Source: a candidate division WOR-3 bacterium (GTDB taxonomy: Bacteria > Hydrothermota > Hydrothermia > Hydrothermales > JAJRUZ01). Taken from it: a DNA stretch of 64,000 nt. Under the pieces are notes generated by a model. It saw only the letters and a list, made by a program, of their open reading frames with translations. It was not told the DNA's origin and made no database searches. Positions within the stretch are counted from its first letter, which is position 1; each line of letters starts with the position of its first letter. The stretch covers positions 1-64,000 of the forward strand of contig JBDRZP010000004.1 of assembly GCA_039804025.1 (NCBI GenBank), in the 5' to 3' direction. Shown piece after piece: positions 10,194-23,800 of the stretch. Made by a program: the position numbers and the translations under genes.

Positions 10194-10584
10194 ATATTTT
10201 CCCTCCCTTTATTCTAACTTGATACTTTTTGAGTGTTTTTAATTTTTTATTTAAAGGATTACCGTTAAGGTCAAATTTTTCTCCGTGGACAGGACAAAAT
10301 AAGACATTTTCATTTTCCTTGTATTCAAGTATAGCCCTTCTGAATGTGCAAATAGCTGAGATAGAAAAAAATTCTGAGCCATTAAAGTATAAAAAAATAG
10401 GTTTCTCTAATTTATAAAATTTTACTTTTGGTTCATGAAAATTTTTTAGTTCATCTATCATAACCCACAGGGGTTTTTTATCATCCCTTGAGCTTAAATA
10501 TGTTAAAGAAGTTCCAAAAAGGACAATTATCCAGAAAAAAATAAAAAACCAGAAAAAAAGTTTAATAAAGTCAATTTTTTTCAT
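10177..10584 (-). CDS. Rieske-like protein with degenerate cluster-binding site
   Basis: 135 residues: one N-terminal transmembrane helix and a short Rieske-like domain. Box 2 is CPVHGE (Cys97, His100) and box 1 is CTFRRA (Cys79, Phe81), so the first cluster His is replaced by Phe and both disulfide cysteines are absent. A sequencing frameshift is unlikely because the frame is intact on both sides. Three of four [2Fe-2S] ligands remain, so it either holds an altered cluster, has become structural, or no longer works. It is the first gene of the cytochrome operon with a good ribosome site (GGAGGGG) and is followed by an equally degenerate cytochrome b. Confidence 0.8.
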   Translation of the reverse strand: MKKIDFIKLFFWFFIFFWIIVLFGTSLTYLSSRDDKKPLWVMIDELKNFHEPKVKFYKLEKPIFLYFNGSEFFSISAICTFRRAILEYKENENVLFCPVHGEKFDLNGNPLNKKLKTLKKYQVRIKGGKIYVLIE

Positions 10585-10696
10585 AATCCCCTCCAGAATT
10601 TAAATTAATTAATTATGTTTAATTATACTCCCCCATTTTTTAAAAATTCAATTTATATTTTGAAAATAACTTCCTGATTGATAAAAGAAAAGAGCT
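10585..10696. other. Intergenic region between divergent operons
   Basis: Apart from the minus-strand promoter described separately I see no gene here. The remaining bases are AT-rich and lead into the lipase-gene remnant. Confidence 0.6.
10622..10650 (-). promoter_or_regulatory. Promoter of the multihaem cytochrome operon
   Basis: On the minus strand TATAAT (10627-10622) follows TTGAAT (10651-10646) with an 18-bp spacer, about 38 bp before the ATG of the Rieske-like gene. No operator-like palindrome was noticed. All genes down to position 1 overlap or nearly touch, so this is probably the main promoter for the operon. Confidence 0.6.
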
Positions 10697-10885
10697 GATT
10701 ATCCTTTAAGTTCAATAGATGAGGAGGCGGGGAATATTATATTTCCTTATGAAAGTCAGGAAGGATGGGGATATGAGATAGGGGAGAGGATAGAAAAGGT
10801 TCTTAAAGAATATTATGGGAATAACTGGCAAGATAATCCTAATGCAAAAGTAATAATTATTTCACACTTAATGGGCGCACATTAA
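10697..10885 (+). pseudogene. Remnant of a lipase-domain gene, related to the giant protein downstream
   Basis: Read in frame from 10697, the translation aligns over about 60 residues with residues ~108-168 of the giant lipase-domain protein at 11825. Shared stretches include VLKEYYGNNWQDNPNAKVII, nearly identical also at DNA level to 12238-12300. The nucleophile motif AHSMGG of the intact gene is SHLMGA here and a TAA follows at once. There is no plausible start. This looks like the leftover of a duplicated or recombined lipase gene. Confidence 0.75.
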
Positions 10886-10970
10886 TATGAAAACTTGGAA
10901 AAAATTTATCATCTTGTTTGAAAATAATAAAAAAGATTTTTTTAAATTAAATTTTAAAGTAAGAGAAAAT

Positions 10971-11828
10971 ATGAAAAAGTTAATTTTTATTTTTTTAGTA
11001 GTTTTATTTTTGAGTTGTAATTACAAGGAGGAAGTGTCAGTTAAGTATTTTGCGCCGAGTTGGACTTCAGATAATAAGATAGTGTTTATAGAGATTTATT
11101 GGTATCAGAAATACAGGGAGGGTCCGATTGGGACTGATCTTGTTGAGAATAGGGAAATAGGTTATCTTTGGGAGGTTGATACAAATCAGGTTTATAGGAG
11201 GATAGCGAAGTTATGGGATAGTGAGTATAATCTTGCTTTAACGAATACGACAAGTGCTTTGGATTGGGTAGCGTTTTCAATACTTGGGGAAGATGGGGAA
11301 TATGAGATTTGGGTTATAAGGAGGGATGGGACAGGTTTAAGGAGATTGACAAAAGGAAATTGGCCAGACTTCTCACCAGATGCAAAAAAAATCGTATTTG
11401 AAAGAGATGACGGACTATATATAATAAACATAGATGGGACAGGGGAGCATAGGATAGTAAATGATCCAAGAGCAAATTATCCTGATTGGAGTTCAGATGG
11501 GGGGAGAATTGCATATGTAATCTTTTCTCCTGTGAACGATAATCTTATAATAATAGATACTATGGGAAATTTTTTGAATAGTTATAATACAAAAATAATT
11601 GCACCTGATTGGGGGCCTATAGATTCAAATGCTATTTCCTTTAATAATTGGGATTATGGATGTATCCTACACTTAACCAATGGGAAAATAGATACTTTTT
11701 ATACTGAAAATACTTGGGAGGGTTTATTTTTGTGGTCCCCTTCGGGGAATTTATTTCTTAGAAATACAACTGTTATTAAATATGATGGCACAACACTTTT
11801 CAAAATCAACCCTAAAGGAAAACTATGA
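10971..11828 (+). CDS. Lipoprotein with TolB-like beta-propeller repeats
   Basis: I chose the ATG at 10971 (285 residues) rather than the in-frame ATG at 10887, because it begins a clean lipoprotein signal: MKK, a hydrophobic stretch and FLSC, with Cys as the lipidated residue. Repeats such as GTGLRRLTKGNWPDFSPDAK and GTGEHRIVNDPRANYPDWSS are PD40/TolB-like propeller blades. No catalytic residues are seen. Its stop overlaps the ATG of the giant gene (ATGA), so the two products are probably made together and may interact at the cell surface. Confidence 0.8.
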   Translation: MKKLIFIFLVVLFLSCNYKEEVSVKYFAPSWTSDNKIVFIEIYWYQKYREGPIGTDLVENREIGYLWEVDTNQVYRRIAKLWDSEYNLALTNTTSALDWVAFSILGEDGEYEIWVIRRDGTGLRRLTKGNWPDFSPDAKKIVFERDDGLYIINIDGTGEHRIVNDPRANYPDWSSDGGRIAYVIFSPVNDNLIIIDTMGNFLNSYNTKIIAPDWGPIDSNAISFNNWDYGCILHLTNGKIDTFYTENTWEGLFLWSPSGNLFLRNTTVIKYDGTTLFKINPKGKL

Positions 11829-14800
11829 GGAAAATATTAATATATATTTTTTCATTATCTTTTCTTTACACAGAGCCATATAAGCCTTATCCTATTCTTT
11901 TTGTTCATGGAGCAGCGGGTTCATCTAAGGACTGGGGAGTAAAAATATATAAATTACCAGATAATCCAAGGCCAGATACAATCATAAAGGATTCAATTAT
12001 CCCAGGGCATACTTTTAAATTCTTCCTAAATGAAATGACCCCCTATTGTATAGTTTGGGATGCGATTGATAAGACCTATACTAAACCTGGGGACACTTTT
12101 CCCATTCTTTACCCTAACAAATCTTTTTTAGAGGTTATTAATTTTGCTGATCCTATAGGGTCAGTGGATCCTGACTCTGGGAATTATCCTGAACCTTATA
12201 AAGGATGTGGTGATGAACTCTCTCACAGAATTCAAGAAGTCCTTAAAGAATATTATGGAAATAACTGGCAAGATAACCCTAATGCAAAAGTAATAATTAT
12301 TGCCCACTCAATGGGTGGTGTTGCAACCAGAGAAGCATTGAAAGAAAAACCAGAGCTTATTCCCCATGTCTCGAAAATAATTACACTTAATACCCCCCAC
12401 CTTGGGACAATCAATGCGAATTTAGGAATGAGAGACTGGATGCTACTTACTTTTTTCGTATGGCATCCAATAGTGCCCCCTTTGAAAGTGTTTGTGGAGA
12501 AAATAATACCAGATAATTTACGATTACCTGATTGGCTTGCAAATTCAATAAAAATTGATCTCCAAAAACACTCTATTATAATAGGAGGGAAATTTGTACT
12601 TACCTTACATGGTGATAAAATAGCAGAGATAATAATAGAACACCTTCCCTCTTTTGTATATGAGATACCCTATTTGGGAGAGTTTTTCACAGCTTTTGCT
12701 CTTTTTGAAGGTATAGGCGCACCACTTATTATTGAAATGTGGCGAAAGATGAAGATTACAAATGGCGCTATTCCTGATTTAGCCGAAGGTTCAACATTTA
12801 TAAGAAATCTTGGAACCTATGGAGCAGGCAAAATTCCTTTTGTATCAGTGATGGGAAGAGGTTTTTATGATGATGATAAATATCTCTTTAAAAAATCTAA
12901 ATTAGCGGTCACCCCTTCGGATATAGGAAAAGGACTAAATAGAGGAATTGGACTCCCACTTACAGCATTTTACTGGATTAAGAGTATATTCGAGCCTAAA
13001 CCATTTCTGGAATGGGCAATAAAATCTACTATTTCTGAGGTTATGTGGGAATGGTGGAATTCTGATTCAGATTTCTGGGTTAGATGGGGTTGCCAGAGTG
13101 TCAATCATGTCTCAACAGAATTCAACGCTGAAGAGATACAATTATGGGGAATGTTTCACGGAAGAATAACAAGAGAACCTAATATTATCCTAAAAGCTCT
13201 TGAAGACCGTCCCTTCATTGACTCCGTCATACTCATACAAAAAATTAAGGATTCAACAGGTAATATTATTAAAATTGACACTCTATTCCTCTCCGAAAAT
13301 AAAATTGACACAATCATCGCTGACCTTAAAAACACTAAATTCAGAATTGAAGGTGTCCTTAAAAATGTATACTTCTTAGCTCAAACCGACTTTAATTTGT
13401 TAATTAACGGATTAGGGAGTAGATTCAAATACCCGGATAACCTTGGATACCAAAACAGAAGGTTCTTTGACACAACCTCATTAAATAACTTCCTCGGAGC
13501 AGGAATGAATTTAGTCCAGATAAAAGCTAAAAACATCGTCGGAGAAGAATTCACAAGAAACTATAAACTATGGGTAGTCCCAGCCGGATGGTTCTGCATG
13601 CAAGAAAACCCTGAATACAGAAAAGTCTTACCAACAATCAACACAGAAGATACCTTCAAAATAAGACTTATTAAACTCGGAACATCAGATTCACTTGAAA
13701 GAATTGCATGGGATACACTAAAAATAAACTTCGTAAGATTAATAAAAGATACAAGCGGAAACTACACACCCAACCCCATTGATACCTCCTTAATTTTAAT
13801 TCCAAAAAACTATTATAACTATCAGGACGTAGAAGGAAATGACATAGAATGCTCACAAAATAGAAACTATTTAACCTGTCCAGGGAAAAGACTTTTATTA
13901 CCTTTCACTAACCTAAAACAAATCATACAGGAAAAATTCCCGGATATTTCACCCGATACATTTGAGGGAGTTATCAATATATTTTATAAAGTCAATGATT
14001 ACTATAAAACCTTTAAATCATTCTTCCAGTTCTATGTTGATAAAAAACCACCCGAAATAAAAATAATAGGACCAAAAGGCTCATTCTCAATTAATAGAGA
14101 TACAACTTTACCAGTTATCATAAAAGCAAAAGATAACCTTCAATCTGAATGCATGACCCCTGACTCACTTTTAATTGAAATAAAAGATAAAAATAATAAC
14201 ATGATATATAAAAAGAAATTTGATACCCCAGGCTTTTACTACTACGGAGACCTTTTCTTCCACAATATTCCAAAATATATATTCCAAAACCTAAATGACG
14301 GAATATACAGAATCTTTGTAAAAATAACAGATAGGGCAGGAAATTTTGATACCTTAACTAAAAAATTCAAAGTAGATAATACACCACCTGAAGTAATACT
14401 TGTTGAAAAAATGGATTCTATTTTAAATACAAAAAAGAATTTCCTTGGAATAAAATTCAAAGTAAATGAATGGGCAAAAGCTAAATTAATTCTTTTTAAA
14501 AATAATGAAATAAAATATGAAAAGGAAATAAATGCATTACGAGAAAACTACTATGAACCTCAACCAATGAATAATGATTTTGAATTTGTTAACTCCTTTG
14601 TTATTATGAAAAATGAAATAATAGAAGACGGAATTTATACAGCAAAACTTGAAGTGCGCGATTCCGCCGGAAATGTAATAACACTAAATACTAACGATTT
14701 AACTGGAAATGCTTACTTAAGGATAGATAGAAAACCACCTGAAATGAAAGATATTTATATCCAACCACTTGTTGTTGATGATAACGATAACCTTAATCTT

Positions 14801-17800
14801 TATTTTAAAGTAAGCCAGAAAAAAGATGATAATGATAATAAAAAAGGAGCAAAAGTAAATGTTTATATAGATGAAGATTCAATAAATACATTTATTCTGA
14901 AACCTGAAGATGATACATTAAATATTCAAACATATTTCAGAATTAATTCATCACTTACAGATGGAAAACATAATATAAATCTCATTGCCCGCGACCCATT
15001 TGGAAATGAAAAAAGAAGCTCGTTAATTTTCTTCAAAAAAACATATGGAACTGAAATAACCTTTCCTGATAGAGACACCCTTAAAAGAGGAACTGTTGTT
15101 ATAAAAGGAAGAGCTTCTGACCCTGATATATTTGATGAAATTCCCTTTAAAAATTTTGAAATTTACTGGACAAGAATTATAAATGCACAGGTTAACCCTG
15201 AAAATATAGATACAACAATCTGGAAAAAGAATTTTATTAAGGTGAGGGAAGATTTAAGAAGGGAAAATGAGCTACTTAATTATGGATTTAAAGAAGTTAT
15301 TGAAAATGGAATACTTGCAACCTTTGATATACAGAATATTTTCCGCGATGACCGTAAGCCACAGCCCTTAACATTGCCAAGAATTAAAATTCTTTTAATA
15401 TCAAGGTCAGAAAAAGATGGAATAAAACTTTCTGCCTTTGATACCACAACAATGTATATTTCTAATGAAATTGCTCAAAATCCTGATATTGATATTTATT
15501 TAAGTGTTAAAAAGATAAGAGAAAGAGAAGAAGAAGTCTCACCTTTGAGCAATGACACCCTTATCCTCAATCTAACAAAAGGGGATACATTGCTTGCAAA
15601 ATATTCTTTAAAAAATGTTCCATCAAATATCTATTTCCAGGTTTTAAGTAAAAGTGGAGATATTCTTAAAAGTGAAATGGATGCTGATATTTATCCAATA
15701 AATGGAATACCATCTTTATTGGATAAAAATGGATTTTATCTATTCTCTGATAATCCTGATGAAATTAACATTTGCTACAGGGGTGATTCAACTCAATTTG
15801 GTGGTCTTGAGATAAAAGCTGAAAAGATTTTTGATATAGATTCAGTTTCAGTTGACTCAGGATTTGTTGTGAGCTCTTATATGAATACGGTTAATATAAT
15901 GGCAATAAAAAGCTTTGAAAGAAATCAACAGATAAAGATAAAAGGAAGGGGACCTTTTAAGATAAGTAATTCATATTCAAAAATATATCTCGGAAAAAAT
16001 AAATTATTAACTGAGGGGAATATTTATGTAGGTTCAAAGCTCCACAAGTGGGATGGCAAGATATTCCCTTCAAATACGATTGTTCCTCCGGGTATATACA
16101 GGATTAAGTTTATTGCCTATGGGAAGGATGGTTCAGGTTATGCTGAGAAGGAAAGATTCGTTAAGGTTAAATCAAAATTTGAGATTGATACTATTTATGT
16201 GGAACCAAAGGAAATAACTCTCTATGACCCCAATGTTTCAAAAGTTTCTCTTTATTTCAAGTGTAATATGGATTTAAAGGCTGATATATTTGTTGTAGAT
16301 AGTTATGGGAAAGTTATTGATACTGTTTGTCTTGATAAAAAGTTTTATGGTAGAACAATTACGCATTCAGTTTTATGGAATGCTTATAAAAGCCCAATTA
16401 TAGTTAGTGGTAATTATTGTTTTAAGCTAAAATTAAAAGCGTTAATGAGTGATAGAGATACTTTATGTTATTCTCCTTATTTTTCAGTTATTAATGTTCC
16501 TGTTGAATATGATACTACATCTATTTATATTCCTGATAAATATGCTGAGGGTAATGGTTTTTTAAATGGGGAAAAAATATACGATGCAAAGCCAGAATAT
16601 TTATTTAATTTGAAGGCAAACGGCATACTTTATAACAGGGTCCCTTATACTCTAACTATAACAAGAAAATCTAAAAAATTACCTTTAGAATTGATATGGA
16701 AGACAGAATATTTTACTAAGACAAAAAAATTTTTACCAAGAGAGTTTAAATATATATGTTCTATATCAAAAGGTGGTTCATGGGTTCCAGATAGTTTAGG
16801 ATCTTATAAAATAATTGGATTAAATCAAGACTCAACAAAGATTGATTCGTTCCAGCTTACTCTTAGTAAAGGTCTACTCTGTGTTTTTAATACTTTGAAT
16901 ATATTAAATAATTGTAATGATACACCACCTTGTGAAGAGGGACTTTACTTTGCACAAGTTATAGAATCTGTTAATTGTGGATCTAAAAAATGTTATAGGG
17001 CTACTGCTAAATATAGATTTAATTCTTTAAATGTTGTTAAATTGAAAATTTATAAAGAAAAATATCCCATAGGTTTTATAATTTATGACTCCCTTCTTTC
17101 AAATCTCACCGATTCTTCAAAAATAATCTTAATAGATACTGGTGCTATTTATAAGGATTACTCAAATTTCTTCCCAAGCTCTGATTCAAAACGCTACTTT
17201 TCATCTATACCAAAATATCCAAAAGCTGAACCTTTTACAGATGTAAATGAATTAACTTACTTTAATCCTTATACAAAGGATAGTGTAACACTCTCTAACT
17301 TAGGTTCTGTATCTTTATCCTGGGATATTTTAAAAATAAAAGGTGATACATATGCAATTGTTATATTGAATAATATAAATAATAATAAACTTGATACTCT
17401 GATAAAAGTAAGGAAAATTAAAAAATATGATATTTATGTTTTCACAGAACTTAATAACACTAATAAAATAATTCATCTTTCTAACAAAATTCCCTGTAAA
17501 GTTTTATTAAATATTTCAAATAAGCCTGTTAATACATGGCGAGTAAGATTTATTGTAAAATACAAAAATCAAAAAATTGATAGTTTGAAATCCAAAATTA
17601 TAAAGATAAGTAATGAGATATCCGATACCTCTCTGATTAATCCCTCCCAGTTTATAACATTGATAACACGAAGTTCAAACTTCTTTAGAGAATTACAATT
17701 TAAAATGAAATCAATACCTGAATTTGTTGAAATGAAAAGAATAAGCGGAATGCTCTCTCAGGGAAATAAAGAAGATACAATTTATTTAGACCAGCTTGGT

Positions 17801-20800
17801 TGGAATGGAAGTGATGTTTTAGTTAATTACAACTATACATTAAATCCAGGAGCCAGAAATTCTATTAAAGATACTTTTTTAGAAATACCAAATAAGGGGC
17901 GGGCTGTTATATTAAAATTGAAATCAAATTCCTTTTACTCTAACTGGAATAGCAATATGGACTCCCTTCTAACCAATGGTGAACTTTTCACTAAAAAACC
18001 ATTAACATTTGAAAATATCTTTCCAGATTATGGCTATGTCAGTGGAGCTCTTATATCCCAGAAATATAAAGAAAATTTCAGAAAAAATATACCACAGAGA
18101 TTAAAGAAAAAACCTACACAGATGTTCCACTTTGATTCATGCGGGACCCAAGGTATGTTTAATGAACCACCGGAAGAAGAACCAGGTGTGCCTCCAGGAC
18201 ATGGAGGAGGGAGAATAAACCCACCACCAGTTGATACATGTATTGTTTCTAACCCTGACCTTGATATACAAAATTATGTTGCTCAAATATTTTATATAAA
18301 TAAAAAAACACACCACGACCTTGTTATCGGAGAAAATTCATTCAAAAAACATGGGAAAGGAAATGGAGCAATGGATAGCTTAAGACCCCTTATTAAACTT
18401 ACATATCATCCGCGTGAATTCATTCCTTTAAGAGGAAAATTGAAACAATATCAAAAATATAAAATATACATATCAAGGGAAAATAAAATTTATCCACAAC
18501 ATGATTCAATACGCTCAAGACCCTTAAATAAAGATACATTATTTGGGTTCATTGAATGTTCTGAAATCGGTGAAAAAATAAAAGTTTTATTATATGAATA
18601 CGATAATTCAGGAGATCTTAAACTTATCAGATATAGGGAATTTCAAATCGGAGACCTTTTTGATCCACAGGATAATAATTTCTTAACAGCAAAAAGTCCT
18701 TATGCAAGAGCTGTTATTCAATTTTCAAAAAATTCCTTTAATTTTAAAACTCTTACAGGAATATGTCCTATATACCCTGACTCAATCTATCTTGAAGGTG
18801 ATGAACCATACATAGGTGGAAACTTCGGTCCAATATTTTTCCTCAAACCAAGAGGTGCTAAATTTTATCACCCGAATAAACCAACCCTTTACTACTACTT
18901 TACACCAGAAGAAATAACGAAATACAATATTGACCTTAATAATATAAAAATCTATGCAATAAAAGAAAATGGTGCCCTTATACCCTTAAATACCACAATT
19001 CACCAGGAAGAAGGTAAAATAACACTAAGCGTAATGGCTGACTCCTTCCCTGGAGATTCCTCACCATACTTTGTAGCCCTTGACAGAAGAGAAACAAAAG
19101 ATGGAAGAATAATAATAACAAGGGAAAGAATTCATAATGATACAATAAAAATAAGCGGTAAATACATACCTTACAGAAGTGAAAAAGGTGGAAATGTGAT
19201 ATTTCTTGGTTATTCACAAAAAATTAAAAATATTTACAATTTACTTTATAATAGAATTAACAGAAAATTTTATATATCAAAATCTTCTAATATTGGCACA
19301 AAAGATGGGAACTTTACTTTAAAAATTCCTCTTGATAAATTATTAGAAAATAGATATGAAGATACAATTTATTATTACATAATACCATGTGATACAATCC
19401 CACCTTTAAGGGAAAAAAGTGATACATTAATAAGAGATGATTCCTTTATATTAAGGGGAATAAGAAAATATTTCCTTAACTTTCCTGTTGCCTCAGGTAA
19501 AATTGAAATTGGAATCCCTTCAATAACTATTTTACCTCCTTTAAATCCTTCAACTGGAATTGAAATTGGAAAGCTCAAATTCTTTTTAAATAAAAAAGGA
19601 AAAATATTTTATACCCTATATAACTTAAATGGAGATATCATAGAGCACTTTGAGTTCAATGTCCTTCCATACGATACAATAACTGTAATATGGGACGGTA
19701 AAATAAATAACCTGCCTGCTGAAGAAGGTGAATACATCTATACCCTTAAAGGACTTTCCGAAAACGGAAGATATTCTGATGTAAAAACAGGATACTGGCA
19801 GGTAAAATGGAACTATTATGCTGTTATCCTTTCTCCAGAAGAAGGAGAGAGATTCATTCCAGGAAATAATATTAATCTCAGAGCAAAGGTAATAGGCTTC
19901 AATAAACCTTTAAAATGGGAAATGATAACACAAAAGACAAGGATAATAGGAATACAGGAAGATACATTAACTTCAATTAACTTTACAATACCTGACACAA
20001 TATTTGAAAGAATTATTTTTAAAGCAACCCCATTACCAGAAGGATCCCCTGATTACACAAGTATATACCCGCTTATTTATAACTACTTAGTGGCAATTAA
20101 TGTGGATACACCAAAGGTAATAAAAAATCAAAGAACTTATATTTCATCAAAAACAAAAATTTCTTTTAAAACAATTCCAGAAGATAATTCACCAAAACCT
20201 GCGGAAAGATACAAAATTTACTATAAAATAAATGAAAATCCATATAAGCTTTATGAAAATCCCTTTACAATTAATGGTGAGGATGGAAAGTATCATATTT
20301 CCTATTACCTTGTCTCAAATCGTGGAATAACAAGCGGTGAAAAAGACCTTTACCTTGATAATTCTCCTCCTATTTCACAATTGATTCCGCCTGTTCCTTT
20401 CATAAATAAAGAGGAATCAATAATATTTAAAGATGGGAAAATTCAAATAAAGGCTTTAGATCCAATAGGTGTTAAAAAAATACTATATAGAATAGGCTCT
20501 GAAGAAATAGTCCCTAATTGGAAAATATATAAAGGACCTTTTGAAATTAAAAAAAGGAATTTTACTGTTGAATTCTTTTCAGTAGACAGTCTATCAAATA
20601 AGGAAAATGTAAAGGCGATAAATTTCATAAAAGATACAATACCGCCTTCTATATCAATTTTAATTAAAAAGCCAAGCTGGAATAACAGAAATATATCAAC
20701 TAAAACACCAATTTCAATTTTATCTATTGATGAAGACGCAGGAGTTTTAAATGTATTCTATTCCATCGATGACTCAATAAATTATTCCCCCTACAATAAA

Positions 20801-23800
20801 GAATTCTTTTTACAAGGAGAGGAGGGAATCCACAGGATATACGTAAAAAGTGAAGATAAACTTGGAAATGTTATAAAAATCAATAAATCTTTATACCTTG
20901 ATAAAACACCACCTAAAGCAAATATATTTATTCTTGGAACACACCTTGATTCAATTTTAGGACCATTGAGCAGAATAGGTTTTGAAATCTTACCTGACTC
21001 AACACCATCCTATGTAATCTATAAATTGGATGAAAATGAACCTGAAACATATACAGATCCCTTTATCCCACCCCTTATAAATGGATTGCATCAAATAAAA
21101 TATTATGCAGAGGACTCTGTTCTTAACAGGGGCGGGTTAAAATTCTTCAAATTCTATGTGGATGCTCAAAAGCCTGAAATAACAATTTTATTTCATCCCT
21201 TTTCAATTTTTAAAAATTCAATATTCTATATAGGTGATAGTTTTAAAATTATCATAAAAACCAATGATGAATTTACAGGTATTGATAGTTCAATATTTAA
21301 AATTGATGACATAAGTAGAATCAGATTTATTGACTCTCTTGAATATAGATTGAGAGGTTCTGGTTTTCATAAGTTAAAAGTTTTATCATACGACAGAGTA
21401 GTAAATAAAAAGGATACTTCCATCAATATCTTCATAGATTCTTACCCACCCACAATTAAACTGAAAATTGGTAATCCTCAATATATCTCAGATAAAATAT
21501 ATATAAGCTCAATAACACCCTGCTCTCTTAAAGCAAAGGATAATGAAACATATGTAAAAAATATAACATATAAAATAAATTCTGACTCATTCATTATAAA
21601 TGCTTCTTCTTGCAAATTCAACCTGCAGGGAAAGGATGGAATATATTTAATAAAATATTATTCAAAAGATACCTTTAATAATAAATCATTCACTGAAACT
21701 GAATTCTTATATCTTGATAATACACCACCATCCCTTTCCCTTGAAATACCATCTCCCTTTATAAGAAAAAATGATACCATATATTATAAAACAGGATTTT
21801 TCTCAATCTTTGCATCTGATACTGGCTCAGGATTAAAAAATATCTATTACATAATTAATCCAAGAGAAACGATTGAATGGATGGAATATACAGGACCATT
21901 CAATGTAGAACTTAATAAATTCATACTCGGTATAAAGGCAGCTGATAACCTTTCCAATATGAGTGCTCCTAAATACTATATCATCGTAAAAGATAATAAA
22001 CCACCAAAAGGTGAATTCTTAATTGGAAAACCAAGATGGCATAATAATATATCAAATAAAACACTGATTAGCATAAATTTCAAAGATTCTTTATCAGGTG
22101 TGGATACTGTATTTTATTCAATTGATGATTCTCTTAACTTTTCTATATATACAGAAAGCTTCAATATTCAGGAAGAAGGGAGACATAAAGTTTATGCAAA
22201 AGCAAAAGATAAACTGGGGAATATATCGGGTTTGATTAAGAGGAGTCTTTATGTTGATAATACACCACCAAAATGCTCCCTTGTTATAGAAGGACCCCAT
22301 AAAGATACAATTTTTGGAAAGAAAACTTTTATTTCATTTATCATATCAGAAGACTCAACATTTTCTTTTGTAAAATATAAGTTTGATGATGACACATTTA
22401 ATCTATACACAAAGCCTTTTAATCCCATTTTATCACATGGGCACCATTTTCTTTCCTATTTTGCACAGGATTCTGTATTAAACATATCAGAAATAACTAC
22501 AATAAAATTCTTTGAAGACACAATACCACCTATTATAACCTTTAAGGTTGATTCACCTTTTTATATTTTTGAGGGGACTACTTTTATCTCTGATTCTTCA
22601 AAAATTCATATTTACGCCCTTGACAAAAATGCAGGTGTAGAATCTTCCTTTGTTTATGAACCTATAAACACTTTCTTTACTGATAGCATAATTTTTAAAG
22701 GTAATATTCTTCAAAGTGGAGAAAATACAATTCAGGTGATTTCAAAGGATTTTGTAAAGAATGAAAGAGATTCATCTTTTTATGTCTTTCTTGATGACAA
22801 TCCTCCTCAGGTCTTTTATAAAATAGGAGAACCAAAAAGAAGAGTAGGTGATACAATTCAGGTTTTACCCTGGACTCCTGAAACATTATTTGTAGAGGAT
22901 AAGGAATCAGGGGAAAGGGGGATTTTTTATCAAATAAAAACAAGGGGGAATACAATATCAGGTTTTGTTGAAAATTACTTCTTTATTCCTCCCCTTTCTT
23001 CACCAGGGTTTTACACAGTTAAATTTTCAGGAGTTGATAATGTTTTAAATAAATCTGATACAATGAAAATATTTATAAGGGTTATTGAACCGTTGCCTTC
23101 AATTGTTAAAATCACTTTCCCTTATGATTCTTTAATTGTAAATAGAAATTTCTCAGTAAGGGGATATGCTTATAGACTTTCAAAATGGAGATTAATGTAT
23201 GGTATAGGAATAGAGCCTTCAAATTACATACTTTTAAAAGAAAAAAATTATGAGGTATTTGATTCCTTAACAATCCTTGATACATTTCCTTCTATTTTCT
23301 TAAATGACGGAATTTACACACTTAAACTTGAGGGAATAACATGGTGGGGAGATACAAACTTCCATAAAAGGATTTTATATAAGGGTAAATTTAGAAAATT
23401 TTTAAAAACTGATGTGCCTTACGCCGGAGATATTGACGGTAATAAAGAAATTTTATATTATGTAGAAAGAGCATCTCCGGTAACAAGGGATACTTTTCAG
23501 ATAAGAAAATACATAATTACTGATTCTTTCAACCTTGTTAGAGAGGATACTATCCTTGCCCCATCCATGAAACCCTGTGACATATCATTTTTTCCTGATG
23601 ACAAAGTTTATATTTTAAGTAATCTTGAAACATCATTAGAGGGAAGTGTAATAAAATATAAAAATGGTATTAAGAATGTTTACCGTCTCTCTCCAAAACC
23701 TTTAAGGTGTGAGCCAATGGGAAATAAACTAACTATACTTATGCATAATGAAATAGATTTTGAACACTTTTTAATTCTTGATACATCAAATTTACAAGGT

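Noticed and set aside
10887-10970. Longer start for the propeller lipoprotein
   Set aside because: It would put 28 charged residues before a clean lipoprotein signal beginning at 10971.
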